Assembly: GCA_947452235.1 (NCBI GenBank)
Contig: CANGBK010000008.1
Location: 1-42,764 of the forward strand
Source of the DNA: Micrococcales bacterium
Lineage (GTDB): Bacteria; Actinomycetota; Actinomycetes; Actinomycetales; Microbacteriaceae
Length of the DNA: 42,764 nucleotides
Direction: 5' to 3'
The first letter of the stretch is position 1. The number at the start of each line of letters is the position of its first letter. The notes beneath the pieces are model-generated. The model saw only the letters and a program-made list of their open reading frames with translations, had not been told where the DNA came from and searched no databases. Below are positions 8,015 to 14,695 of this stretch, in pieces. Position numbers and translations under genes: made by a program.

Positions 8015-8671
8015 AATCCATGGGATTGGACGTTTGACGAAAGCTCCTGACACGCCCACACTTTCCGACATTTGGCTATCGCTGAGTATTGAATTTCTTA
8101 TGATCTTTACAAGCTGATGATTTGCTAAGACAAGCGAGCGTGACGGCTTAGGGGATGGAGAGAGCAGCCCAATTTTGACTCTGAGTTCAGATGTTAACAG
8201 TTCTAGGGTAGGGGCAAAGTCTGAATCGCTAGAGACTAAGACAAACATATCCGCTCTCCCTGCAGCGGCATCCATAACCATTCTTGAAGCCAACGCCACA
8301 TCGGACCCTTTCTCTTCAGTCATGCGAACTTTTACTAGAACGGGCCTTCCGTCTTCATCGATAACAATCGGAGATTTTGGAAATAGACGATCCTTGGAAG
8401 TCATTCTTCCAAACGTTACTGTCACCTTGTTGCAGTTTGCTTGCAAGGCACGTATGTAGGCGTCTTGTCTATTTGGCGCCTGGGGGTCATTAATAGGAGG
8501 CTTTATTCTTGATGTGAAATAGTGGACAGTGACTATTTCGTGCGTGGGCAGCAGAATCTCCGCCATTTTGTAAATGTCGAGCCATTTGTACTCAGGGCTA
8601 CCTTCTAGAAGTCTTTTATATAGATTCAATCCATCAACATAAACAATTGCGGTTGGCTTGGTTTCCATCAC
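7997..8671 (-). CDS. NYN (PIN-like) domain protein, probable ribonuclease
   Basis: This 224-residue protein has the NYN/LabA-type PIN-like layout: strand 1 with AIVYVDGLNLYKRL (Asp13, Asn16), a central segment ending in RMTEEKGSDVALASRMVMDA (Glu119/120, Lys121, Asp124), and VLVSSDSDFAPTLELL (Asp149, Asp151). These acidic residues form the metal site of NYN ribonucleases. The C-terminal 50 residues look like a basic extension. The start is GTG at 8671 or the next codon, ATG at 8668; there is no Shine-Dalgarno sequence, and GATACT lies 6 nt before the GTG. It diverges from two structured RNA copies beginning 126 nt away, which makes an RNA substrate among its neighbours plausible but unproven. 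Confidence 0.85.
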   Translation of the reverse strand: MMETKPTAIVYVDGLNLYKRLLEGSPEYKWLDIYKMAEILLPTHEIVTVHYFTSRIKPPINDPQAPNRQDAYIRALQANCNKVTVTFGRMTSKDRLFPKSPIVIDEDGRPVLVKVRMTEEKGSDVALASRMVMDAAAGRADMFVLVSSDSDFAPTLELLTSELRVKIGLLSPSPKPSRSLVLANHQLVKIIRNSILSDSQMSESVGVSGAFVKRPIPWIKNGTP

Positions 8672-8796
8672 ATCACAAGTATCAGTGCTACTTCTGACTT
8701 ATAGATTTGCATTAGCCACGCTGTTGATACTAGTTTGTGAGGCAGAATCTTTCACTTTTGAAATAACTAAAGCAGAGCCTTGTGAATTTGTATTTA

Positions 8797-8991
8797 GCCG
8801 TAAGGCATGGACCTAAGGAAGGGCCGAACCGGAAGGTGTAAAACTATTCCAAATTCAAATAGTTTTACTTATACTCTTAATCACAAGTGGATTCGGAGTT
8901 TCCTTCCGATTCGACCCTCGTCAAGAGGTTCAAATAAAGCCCCTGGTTCCTGCCGGGGGCTTTATTTCATCTCTGGCTAAACCAACCATGC
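8797..8991 (+). ncRNA. Structured non-coding element, copy 1
   Basis: This element is about 195 nt with no conserved reading frame. Pairings seen: a compound stem GGG/CCC, CGAA/TTCG and GGAAGG/CCTTCC (8821-8836 with 8902-8917, with a C/A mismatch and a CC/GA internal loop); inside it an 11-bp hairpin (8838-8848 with 8858-8868) and a weaker one closed by ACTC/GAGT (8873-8876 with 8896-8899). After it come CCTC-GTCAA-GAGG (8916-8928) and a 12-bp stem AAATAAAGCCCC/GGGGCTTTATTT (8932-8967). GCATGG (8805-8810) can pair with CCATGC (8986-8991) to close the unit. Copy 2 at 9197 shares three blocks and covaries in the stems. The plus orientation is inferred from the U-rich side of the copy 2 stem. 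I cannot place it in a known RNA family. Confidence 0.7.
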
Positions 8992-9061
8992 GTTTTAGTC
9001 GAGCAGATGAAGTTTCACATTTATGAAAACTTTTGATTGAAGTTATAAACAGCCATATGGG

Positions 9062-9092
9062 GTAAGCCCCGATGTATAGCACCGGGGCTTAC
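9062..9092 (-). terminator. Hairpin downstream of the micropeptide gene
   Basis: This is a perfect 10-bp stem, GTAAGCCCCG (9062-9071) with CGGGGCTTAC (9083-9092), and an 11-nt loop. On the minus strand it begins 7 nt after the stop codon of the 28-residue peptide gene, as expected for a terminator or a 3' end protector of a small toxin-like mRNA. The sequence after it on that strand is CCCCATATGG, not a U-tract. On the plus strand it is followed by TTGGTTCTT. Confidence 0.5.
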
Positions 9093-9099
9093 TTGGTTC

Positions 9100-9186
9100 T
9101 TACCTGATCTTGATGATAGCTTCGACAATCAAAATGATTATCTTTACCAGCGTCAGAATCAGAACAACAAGTTGAGTTTTACTCAT
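9100..9186 (-). CDS. 28-residue hydrophobic peptide, toxin-like
   Basis: This short frame has an excellent ribosome binding site (GGGAGGA, 6 nt before the ATG at 9186) and encodes MSKTQLVVLILTLVKIIILI followed by VEAIIKIR. It is one predicted membrane helix of about 20 residues with Lys and Glu near the middle and a basic end, like small membrane toxins of type I toxin-antitoxin systems. It lies between the two RNA copies on the opposite strand. Its ribosome binding site (9193-9199) is complementary to the first bases of RNA copy 2, so that RNA could act as antisense repressor. Size, site and hydrophobicity are seen; toxicity is inferred. Confidence 0.55.
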   Translation of the reverse strand: MSKTQLVVLILTLVKIIILIVEAIIKIR

Positions 9187-9196
9187 CTGTTGTCCT

Positions 9197-9389
9197 CCCG
9201 TAGGGCATGGACCAAAGGAAGGGCCGAACCGGAAGTGCATAACTATTCCCAAAAAAAGAAAGTTATGAGATACTCGAAGCGTAGATCGCTTCGGAGGTTT
9301 CTTCCGATTCGACCCTCGTCAAGAGGTTCAAACATCACCCCCAGTTTGTGCTGGGGGTTTTGTTCTATCTCTGGCTAGACCGGCCATGC
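9197..9389 (+). ncRNA. Structured non-coding element, copy 2
   Basis: This is the second copy of the element at 8797. The compound stem is GGG/CCC, CGAA/TTCG and GGAAG/CTTCC (9221-9235 with 9301-9315). The inner hairpin is CATAACT/AGTTATG (9238-9244 with 9261-9267), replacing GTAAAACT/AGTTTTAC of copy 1. The second inner hairpin is CGAAGCG/CGCTTCG (9275-9281 with 9287-9293). The 3' stem is ACCCCCAG/CTGGGGGT (9337-9358) followed by TTTGTTC. The 5' mini-stem is CCC-GTA-GGG here and GCC-GTAA-GGC in copy 1. GCATGG (9205-9210) and CCATGC (9384-9389) again can close the unit. Paired changes in three stems support a functional RNA. Confidence 0.7.
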
Positions 9390-9455
9390 AGTCTTTCCAG
9401 CAAGGGAATTGTGGCAGGGTCAGTGTTTTGTTGCTTTGGTTATAAACAGGTCCAG

Positions 9456-10235
9456 CTATTCGGAGTCGATGACGTCTCTTTTACTTACCGAAAGGTAAAC
9501 AACTAGAGCAACAATTAAACCTAGGAACACCAGAGTAACGTTCTGGGCACCTAGTCCTAATGCATCTGGAGCTTCATCTTTACCTAAAGACAGGTAGTCT
9601 CCGAAACTTGCACCGAGTGGTCGAGTGAGGATATAAATACTCCAGAAACCAAATACAGAACCCAATACTTTTGTTCGCCATAGTCCAGCGATAATTGCAA
9701 TCACACCTAAGAAGATGAATGTTGATTCCAGTAGCGGGAAACCTAGATCGTCTAGGAAGATGTCTCCTCCAGCAGTTCCCATTGCGAATGTTGCGAGCAC
9801 GGCTATCCAGTAAAAGCTTTCACGCTTGCGTGTGTTAATAGTTTTGATTGAAAGAGTTTTTTCTTGTGTCCACCAAATAGCAAACACAGCAATCAAGATG
9901 ACACCGAAAAGAATAGTTAGCTGCCAGTTCTGCCAACCAAAGTTGTTGTGCATGCTATCTGTAATCAATGTTCCAACTGTGCTTACCGCAACGATAGTTG
10001 CCCAATAAACTCCCGGAACATATTTTCTTAGCAACAGCTGGGCGGTTAGCAAGACGATTAGAACAACCGTCATCACAGTAATGGTGCCGTTATCTCCCAA
10101 ACCTAGGTTCGAGTTCAGGTAGTCGGCTAGAGTTTCGCCGACTGTGGTGCTGAGGACCTTAATAATCCAAAAGAACAAGGTGATTGCAGGAACTTTTACG
10201 AGCAGAGTCTTTATGTTTGTCATACCTAAATCCAA
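9456..10235 (-). CDS. COG4705/DUF347-type integral membrane protein
   Basis: This 259-residue polytopic membrane protein begins with a segment typical of the COG4705 family, KVPAITLFFWIIKVLSTTVG then ETLADYLN. A second half repeats the pattern weakly (ESFYWIAVLATFAMGTAGGD, then YILTRPLGASFGDYL). About eight membrane segments are visible. Family members are annotated only as membrane-anchored proteins of unknown function, some linked to metal-responsive loci. The start is TTG at 10235 with AGGA 8 nt upstream; ATG at 10223 is the alternative. It ends 66 nt from RNA copy 2 and diverges from the sterol-carrier-like gene. Confidence 0.8.
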   Translation of the reverse strand: MDLGMTNIKTLLVKVPAITLFFWIIKVLSTTVGETLADYLNSNLGLGDNGTITVMTVVLIVLLTAQLLLRKYVPGVYWATIVAVSTVGTLITDSMHNNFGWQNWQLTILFGVILIAVFAIWWTQEKTLSIKTINTRKRESFYWIAVLATFAMGTAGGDIFLDDLGFPLLESTFIFLGVIAIIAGLWRTKVLGSVFGFWSIYILTRPLGASFGDYLSLGKDEAPDALGLGAQNVTLVFLGLIVALVVYLSVSKRDVIDSE

Positions 10236-10284
10236 GTCGCAGTTCCTGTTAAAAACCTGAGCGTGTCGCAGGTAACCTGTTTAT
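10236..10284. promoter_or_regulatory. Divergent promoter with TAACCT -10 and small palindrome
   Basis: On the plus strand TAACCT (10273-10278) ends exactly 6 nt before the ATG at 10285, fitting a leaderless start. It lies inside a palindrome, CAGGT-A-ACCTG (10269-10279), which could be an operator. No Shine-Dalgarno sequence precedes 10285. The -35 region is not convincing. Confidence 0.4.
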
Positions 10285-10665
10285 ATGGCTAGAAGGCGTA
10301 TTTCACATAACGAAGGCGTCGCCTCTATTAATTCTGTTCTACGTAAACGTCAAGAAGCCTTAGATGTCACTAAGGACGATGATTTGATTATGGCTGTTAG
10401 ATATCTACTTGAAGAGCTAGCTGAGAAAGCTCCAGGCAACAGCGTTGAGGTTCGTGTTCCACCTTTTGGAGCAACCCAGTGTATTGAAGGACCCAGACAC
10501 ACAAGAGGAACTCCACCTAACGTTGTTGAGATGAAGCCTGAAGTTTGGTTTGATCTTGCTCTGGGGATAATGACCTGGTCCGAGGTGCTTTCAAGCCATT
10601 TGGTTAGTGCCAGCGGGGTTAGAGCAACTCTTGAAGAGGTTCTACCGCTAAAGGTAAGGCTCTAA
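10285..10665 (+). CDS. Sterol-carrier-family protein (bacterial SCP ortholog)
   Basis: This 126-residue protein matches the short actinobacterial 'sterol carrier family' proteins usually found beside purF/purM. It shows a basic N-terminus, AVRYLLEELAEKAPGNSVEV, VPPFGATQCIEGPRHTRGTP, then PNVVEMKPEVWFDLALG and a C-terminal helix. The SCP-2-like fold suggests binding of a lipid or other hydrophobic ligand in the cytoplasm, but the physiological role of this family is not known. It is the first gene of a plus-strand set with the 159-residue unknown, purF and purM (3-nt gap to the next gene). Confidence 0.8.
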   Translation: MARRRISHNEGVASINSVLRKRQEALDVTKDDDLIMAVRYLLEELAEKAPGNSVEVRVPPFGATQCIEGPRHTRGTPPNVVEMKPEVWFDLALGIMTWSEVLSSHLVSASGVRATLEEVLPLKVRL

Positions 10666-10668
10666 GCG

Positions 10669-11148
10669 ATGACTGAGTTTGTTGGAGTCCAGGAGCTAAA
10701 GAAACTGCAGGCTATGCAGGTTGATAAGTTCAGATCTTGGGCCAAGGGAGGCCATTGGGATGCTTTCCATTCAAATCACTATGACTGGTGGACCTTCCCC
10801 ATCGATGCCCCCAGTTCATTCGGGTTTAAATACACAGTAAACAAAGAAACCATAGATGAGCTTGCCAAAGATGAGCAGTTCATAGCCAATCTTCGTAAGG
10901 CAGCTGAACTTCTACTGTCTTCCTGGGGTTGGAATGCAACCCTGAATCACCCTATTCAACATCCTGCTTTAGGGCAGTCCTGGTCGAACTGGCCTATCCG
11001 GTTAGCTAAATGCAACAGGTCTTTGGTTCTTTTTAAACAACAAGATTTGGTTGAAAGCACGCGCATCTTTGCAAAGCATTTGGAGAGCCAGGGTAACTCA
11101 TTTGAGTATTCAGGTCGCAACCTGCTGCCTGAGATCCTCGAGGGCTAA
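10669..11148 (+). CDS. Hypothetical protein of 159 residues between SCP gene and purF
   Basis: I do not assign a function. The protein is soluble and rich in aromatic residues, notably WAKGGHWDAFHSNHYDWWTF with PIDAPSSFGFKYTV after it, then a helical part ending in RKAAELLLSSWGW, and a C-terminal segment with SWSNWPIRLAKCNRSLVLF. There is no signal peptide or membrane helix. It begins 4 nt after the stop codon of the SCP-like gene and precedes purF by 24 nt, so it is probably co-transcribed with purine genes. The Trp/His cluster may form a ligand pocket; this is speculation. Confidence 0.7.
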   Translation: MTEFVGVQELKKLQAMQVDKFRSWAKGGHWDAFHSNHYDWWTFPIDAPSSFGFKYTVNKETIDELAKDEQFIANLRKAAELLLSSWGWNATLNHPIQHPALGQSWSNWPIRLAKCNRSLVLFKQQDLVESTRIFAKHLESQGNSFEYSGRNLLPEILEG

Positions 11149-11172
11149 CTCAACCGCTAAACTTCTTATGTA

Positions 11173-12756
11173 ATGCGAGTTAATCGCAATACAGCCCACC
11201 GAGACCCCCTATATAAAGAGGATCTGCCTGTGCTTCGTGGCGATGGTTTACTGAATCATGATTTGCTTCCTGACGAGTCAGGTCCGCAAGACCAGTGTGG
11301 CGTATTCGGTGTTTGGGCTCCAGGTGAAGAAGTAGCGAAGCTAACTTTCTTTGGACTTTATTCTTTGCAACACCGCGGTCAAGAATCTGCAGGTATAGCA
11401 ACATCTGACGGAAAGAAGATTCTTGTTTATAAAGACATGGGTCTTGTTTCTCAAGTTTTCTCAGAATCTTCTCTTGAATCTCTAGTTGGTCACATTGCTG
11501 TTGGCCACAACCGTTATTCAACTACCGGTGCTTCTTCATGGAGAAATGCTCAACCAACACTTGGTAGAACAGCTTCAGGAACAGTTGCTCTAGGTCACAA
11601 CGGTAACCTGATTAACACTTCTGAACTTTTAGAGATGTTGAAACAGAAGTATCCAGATCAAACAGAGAATGAGATTACCGGTGGTAACACCACCGATACA
11701 GCAGTGCTAACCGCTTTACTTGCTGGGGATATGGATCACACCCTGGAAGCAACAGCTTTAGAGCTTCTTCCTAAAGTTCGTGGAGCATATTGTTTAGTTT
11801 TCATGGATGAAACAACTTTGTATGCAGCTAGAGACCCGCAAGGTGTTAGACCTTTAGTTCTTGGAAGATTAGAACGTGGTTGGGTTGTTGCATCAGAAAC
11901 AGCTGCATTAGATATTGTTGGTGCCAGCTACGTTAGAGAAATTGAACCTGGTGAACTTATCGCTATTGATGAGCATGGGCTTCGTTCAACTAGATTTGCT
12001 GAAGTTAAAAGAGCTGGTTGTGTTTTCGAATATGTTTATCTAGCAAGACCAGACACCACAATCAATGGACGAGTTGTTTATGAAGCACGCGTTGAGATGG
12101 GTAAAACTCTAGCTCGAGAATATCCAGTTGAAGCAGATCTAGTTATTCCAACTCCTGAATCAGGAACACCTGCTGCTATTGGTTATAGCCAAGAGTCAGG
12201 TATTCCTTTCGGTCACGGTTTAGTTAAGAACGCTTATGTTGGTAGAACTTTTATTCAACCTTCACAAACGATTAGGCAGCGCGGTATTCGCCTAAAGCTG
12301 AACCCACTCAAAGAACAAATCAAAGGTAAACGAATCATCGTTGTTGATGACTCAATTGTTAGAGGTAACACTCAAAGAGCTTTAGTTCAAATGCTCAGAG
12401 AAGCAGGAGCTAAAGAGATCCACGTCAGAATCTCATCCCCTCCGATTACTTGGCCTTGCTTTTATGGAATTGACTTTGCAACCAGAGCAGAACTTATTGC
12501 AACTGGTCTAGGAGTTGAAGAAGTTAGACAATCTATTGGTGCCGATTCTCTTGGTTACCTATCTAAAGATGGAATGGTTCAAGCAACCAACCAAGAAGAG
12601 AATCAGCTCTGCACCGCTTGCTTCACCGGTAAATATCCAATTGAACTGCCAGCTGAGGACAGATTAGGTAAAGATCTTCTAGAGAAACCAGCTGCTGCTT
12701 GCAATCCAGGACCAGATAGTGAACTGGATGCAATTTTGAAAGCATCTGATGACTGA
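11173..12756 (+). CDS. purF: Amidophosphoribosyltransferase PurF
   Basis: PurF makes 5-phosphoribosylamine from PRPP and glutamine, the committing step of purine synthesis. The 527 residues comprise an N-terminal propeptide, the catalytic Cys42 (QDQCGVFGVWAP), the Ntn glutaminase domain (LQHRGQESAGIAT, GHNRYSTTG, GHNGNLIN) and a phosphoribosyltransferase domain with VVDDSIVRGNT. Four cysteines (CVFEY, WPCFYG, LCTACF) fit the Fe-S, propeptide-processed Bacillus-type enzyme. The start is least certain: ATG at 11173 has no good Shine-Dalgarno sequence, with TAAACT at 11158-11163. The stop overlaps purM by 8 nt. Confidence 0.96.
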   Translation: MRVNRNTAHRDPLYKEDLPVLRGDGLLNHDLLPDESGPQDQCGVFGVWAPGEEVAKLTFFGLYSLQHRGQESAGIATSDGKKILVYKDMGLVSQVFSESSLESLVGHIAVGHNRYSTTGASSWRNAQPTLGRTASGTVALGHNGNLINTSELLEMLKQKYPDQTENEITGGNTTDTAVLTALLAGDMDHTLEATALELLPKVRGAYCLVFMDETTLYAARDPQGVRPLVLGRLERGWVVASETAALDIVGASYVREIEPGELIAIDEHGLRSTRFAEVKRAGCVFEYVYLARPDTTINGRVVYEARVEMGKTLAREYPVEADLVIPTPESGTPAAIGYSQESGIPFGHGLVKNAYVGRTFIQPSQTIRQRGIRLKLNPLKEQIKGKRIIVVDDSIVRGNTQRALVQMLREAGAKEIHVRISSPPITWPCFYGIDFATRAELIATGLGVEEVRQSIGADSLGYLSKDGMVQATNQEENQLCTACFTGKYPIELPAEDRLGKDLLEKPAAACNPGPDSELDAILKASDD

Positions 12757-13843
12757 CGCATACGCTCAATCAGGAGTTGACACTCACGCGGGGGATTTGG
12801 CCGTTGAGTTAATGAAGAAATCAATCAAAGGAACCCTCAATGACAATGTTGTTGGTGGCTTTGGTGGCTTCGCTGGAATGTTTGATGTTTCTTTTCTAAA
12901 AAACTTTGATAGACCACTACTTGCAACATCAACCGATGGTGTTGGAACCAAAGTTGCTATCGCTCAGATCATGGATAAGCATGACACCATCGGTCAAGAT
13001 CTAGTTGGCATGGTTGTTGATGACATTGTTGTGGTTGGGGCTAAGAGCATGTTTATGACCGACTACATTGCAACAGGTAAAGTCGTTCCGGAACGTATTG
13101 CAGATATTGTTTCAGGCATCGCCCAGGCTTGTTCGCAGGTTGGCGTTGCACTTATTGGTGGTGAGACAGCCGAACACCCAGGATTACTTAAACCGGATGA
13201 GTATGACGTTGCTGGTGCTGCTGTTGGTGCAGTTGAATACAAGAATCTTTTAGGGCCACACAAGGTTCAGGTGGGTGATGTTGTTTTAGGTTTGGAAGCA
13301 TCCGGACTTCACTCAAATGGCTTCTCGTTGGTTAGAAAAATCATTGCTGATAACAAGCTTGACTACAGAGTTACCTACCCAGAGTTCGGAAATGCCACTT
13401 TAGGTGAAGCATTACTTGAGCCAACCAGACTTTACACACACGTTCTGAATAACCTTTTAGAAAGCGATCTTGGTGCTTCAGTCAAAGCTATGAGCCACAT
13501 CACAGGTGGCGGTATTGCAGCTAATCTAGCTCGAGTATTACCTAAGAACACAACGCTAGATGTTGAAAGAACTTCATGGCGTCCTTTGGATGTTTTCCAA
13601 GCATTAACTAGTTGGGCAAAACTAGATCTAACAGCCGTTGAAGGAACCTGGAACCTAGGACTTGGCTTTGCCGTTATTGTCAAAGGCGATAAGGCTCAAG
13701 AGGTTCAAACCTACCTAAACCAATTCATTAAGACCTGGACCCTTGGCATCGTTGAATCTAACGACTGTAGTCTAGAAGGCTATGTTCAGGGCGCTAAAGG
13801 TGTTGATGGTGGAGCAGTTCGACTCGTTGGTAGTTTCGCCTAA
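12749..13843 (+). CDS. purM: AIR synthetase PurM
   Basis: PurM (phosphoribosylformylglycinamidine cyclo-ligase) closes the imidazole ring to give AIR. The 364-residue protein has the family segments YAQSGVDTHAGDLAVELMKK, GGFGGFAGMFD, TDGVGTKVAIA, MVVDDIVVVGA, LIGGETAEHPG and MSHITGGGIAANL. It overlaps purF in ATGACTGA, so the two are translationally coupled. It converges on the LppM lipoprotein gene with a 4-nt overlap of the two ends. Confidence 0.97.
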   Translation: MTDAYAQSGVDTHAGDLAVELMKKSIKGTLNDNVVGGFGGFAGMFDVSFLKNFDRPLLATSTDGVGTKVAIAQIMDKHDTIGQDLVGMVVDDIVVVGAKSMFMTDYIATGKVVPERIADIVSGIAQACSQVGVALIGGETAEHPGLLKPDEYDVAGAAVGAVEYKNLLGPHKVQVGDVVLGLEASGLHSNGFSLVRKIIADNKLDYRVTYPEFGNATLGEALLEPTRLYTHVLNNLLESDLGASVKAMSHITGGGIAANLARVLPKNTTLDVERTSWRPLDVFQALTSWAKLDLTAVEGTWNLGLGFAVIVKGDKAQEVQTYLNQFIKTWTLGIVESNDCSLEGYVQGAKGVDGGAVRLVGSFA

Positions 13844-13854
13844 ATATCTTTAGG
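13839..13854. terminator. Small hairpin over the purM/lppM convergent stops
   Basis: CCTAAA-TATC-TTTAGG forms a 6-bp stem exactly over the overlapping stop codons of purM and the convergent LppM gene. It is short and lacks a U-tract, so termination is uncertain; it may mark the shared 3' end. Confidence 0.35.
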
Positions 13855-14544
13855 TGAATTAAGTTCCTTTATATTTTCACCCTTACGGTTTGATCTCCAG
13901 ATAAACCAAATGAATATTGCGACAGCTAATAACAATGCCAAACTCCAAAGAATGGTTGGTAGTGGAGAAGGATTCTCATCTGAACTAGCCTGAATCTTTA
14001 TTACTTCACCGGGTTTGCCAGTGAACGTTACAGTATTTCCACTAACTTGACCTGTTGAACTTGATATGCTGCCAGGCAGGGTTATTTTGATCGAAATATC
14101 ATTCGAATCAAATGCTGAGTTAGTGAAGCCGTCCTCTGGATTATTTGAAGAAGTGTCCAGCCCATTAGAAGTTAAATCTATAACTCCGTTGACATCAATC
14201 ACACTACCGTGACGCTTGAAGGTAATAGTTTGATTTGTGGCACCAAGCTTAAATGATTCAATGCTTTGTTTTTTGAAAGTGACTTTATTGCCAACATATC
14301 CAGAGTTGTCTTCATAAGGGGTAATGGTTATTAAAGACTTGTCCTTGAACAAACGGTTTGGATCTAAGGCAGAAGAAATACCTGACCCGCTAAAGGATGC
14401 AGCTGCTCTGGAGTAAGCCAGGACGGTTGATCCTGAGACTGTGTCATCTTTCCCAACTACCAAGTTCATCTTTAGCTTCATGCAACCTGAAGTCAGAAAT
14501 ATTAACACCAACACTAGTGATGCCTTTAGAAGAATCCTTTTCAT
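13840..14544 (-). CDS. LppM-family lipoprotein
   Basis: This is a predicted lipoprotein of 234 residues from the ATG at 14544, which has GGAGG 5 nt upstream; an ATG four codons earlier is less likely. Signal peptide MKRILLKASLVLVLIFLTSG ends in a lipobox LTSG-Cys, followed by MKLKMNLVVGKDDTVSGSTV, the start of the LppM domain. A long beta-rich extracellular part follows, then a membrane helix (PTILWSLALLLAVAIFIWFI) and a short charged cytosolic tail. LppM proteins of actinobacteria sit in the cell envelope; in mycobacteria LppM has been linked to envelope lipids and phagosome interaction. It is monocistronic. Confidence 0.85.
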   Translation of the reverse strand: MKRILLKASLVLVLIFLTSGCMKLKMNLVVGKDDTVSGSTVLAYSRAAASFSGSGISSALDPNRLFKDKSLITITPYEDNSGYVGNKVTFKKQSIESFKLGATNQTITFKRHGSVIDVNGVIDLTSNGLDTSSNNPEDGFTNSAFDSNDISIKITLPGSISSSTGQVSGNTVTFTGKPGEVIKIQASSDENPSPLPTILWSLALLLAVAIFIWFIWRSNRKGENIKELNSPKDI

Positions 14545-14581
14545 ATGCCCCTCCACCCTGTTGAAAAAAGACTACTCCAGT

Positions 14582-14646
14582 AGAACGCTTTTGGTCTGGC
14601 GAGTTACAAAACCGATATTTCTTGTCAGAGCGTTCTCCCGAGTTAG
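14582..14646. promoter_or_regulatory. Inverted repeat in the lppM/YhgE-like divergent promoter
   Basis: AGAACGCT (14582-14589) and AGCGTTCT (14639-14646) are perfect 8-bp inverted arms separated by 49 nt within the 151-nt divergent gap. They could be paired binding sites for one regulator of both genes. AGGAG at 14682-14686 is the ribosome binding site for the gene at 14696. The role is inferred. Confidence 0.35.
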
Positions 14647-14695
14647 CAGAATCCGACTGAGAGACTTAATAAACAAACTATTTAGGAGTTAGCGA

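Larger units (their letters stand above)
8797..9449 (+). repeat. Two diverged direct repeats, period 400 nt
   Basis: Two direct copies span 8797-9052 and 9197-9449. Conserved blocks are a 5' block (GGCATGGACC then AAGGAAGGGCCGAACCGGAAG), a middle block (TTCCGATTCGACCCTCGTC then AAGAGGTTCAAA), a 3' block (ATCTCTGGCTA, ACC, CCATGC) and a short distal block, GTTATAAACAG (9042-9052 and 9439-9449). Sequence between blocks has diverged but keeps its pairing. Between the copies lie only a hairpin and a 28-codon minus-strand gene. I see no terminal inverted repeats or transposase. Confidence 0.8.

Noticed and set aside
9172-9378. 68-codon plus-strand frame running through RNA copy 2
   Set aside because: It needs a TTG start, has no ribosome site, crosses every stem of the element, and the frame is not kept in copy 1 because of length changes.
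8797-9449. The two repeats as ends of a mobile element or a short CRISPR-like array
   Set aside because: They are direct, not inverted, about 195 nt long, contain no transposase, have only two copies, and their stems covary.
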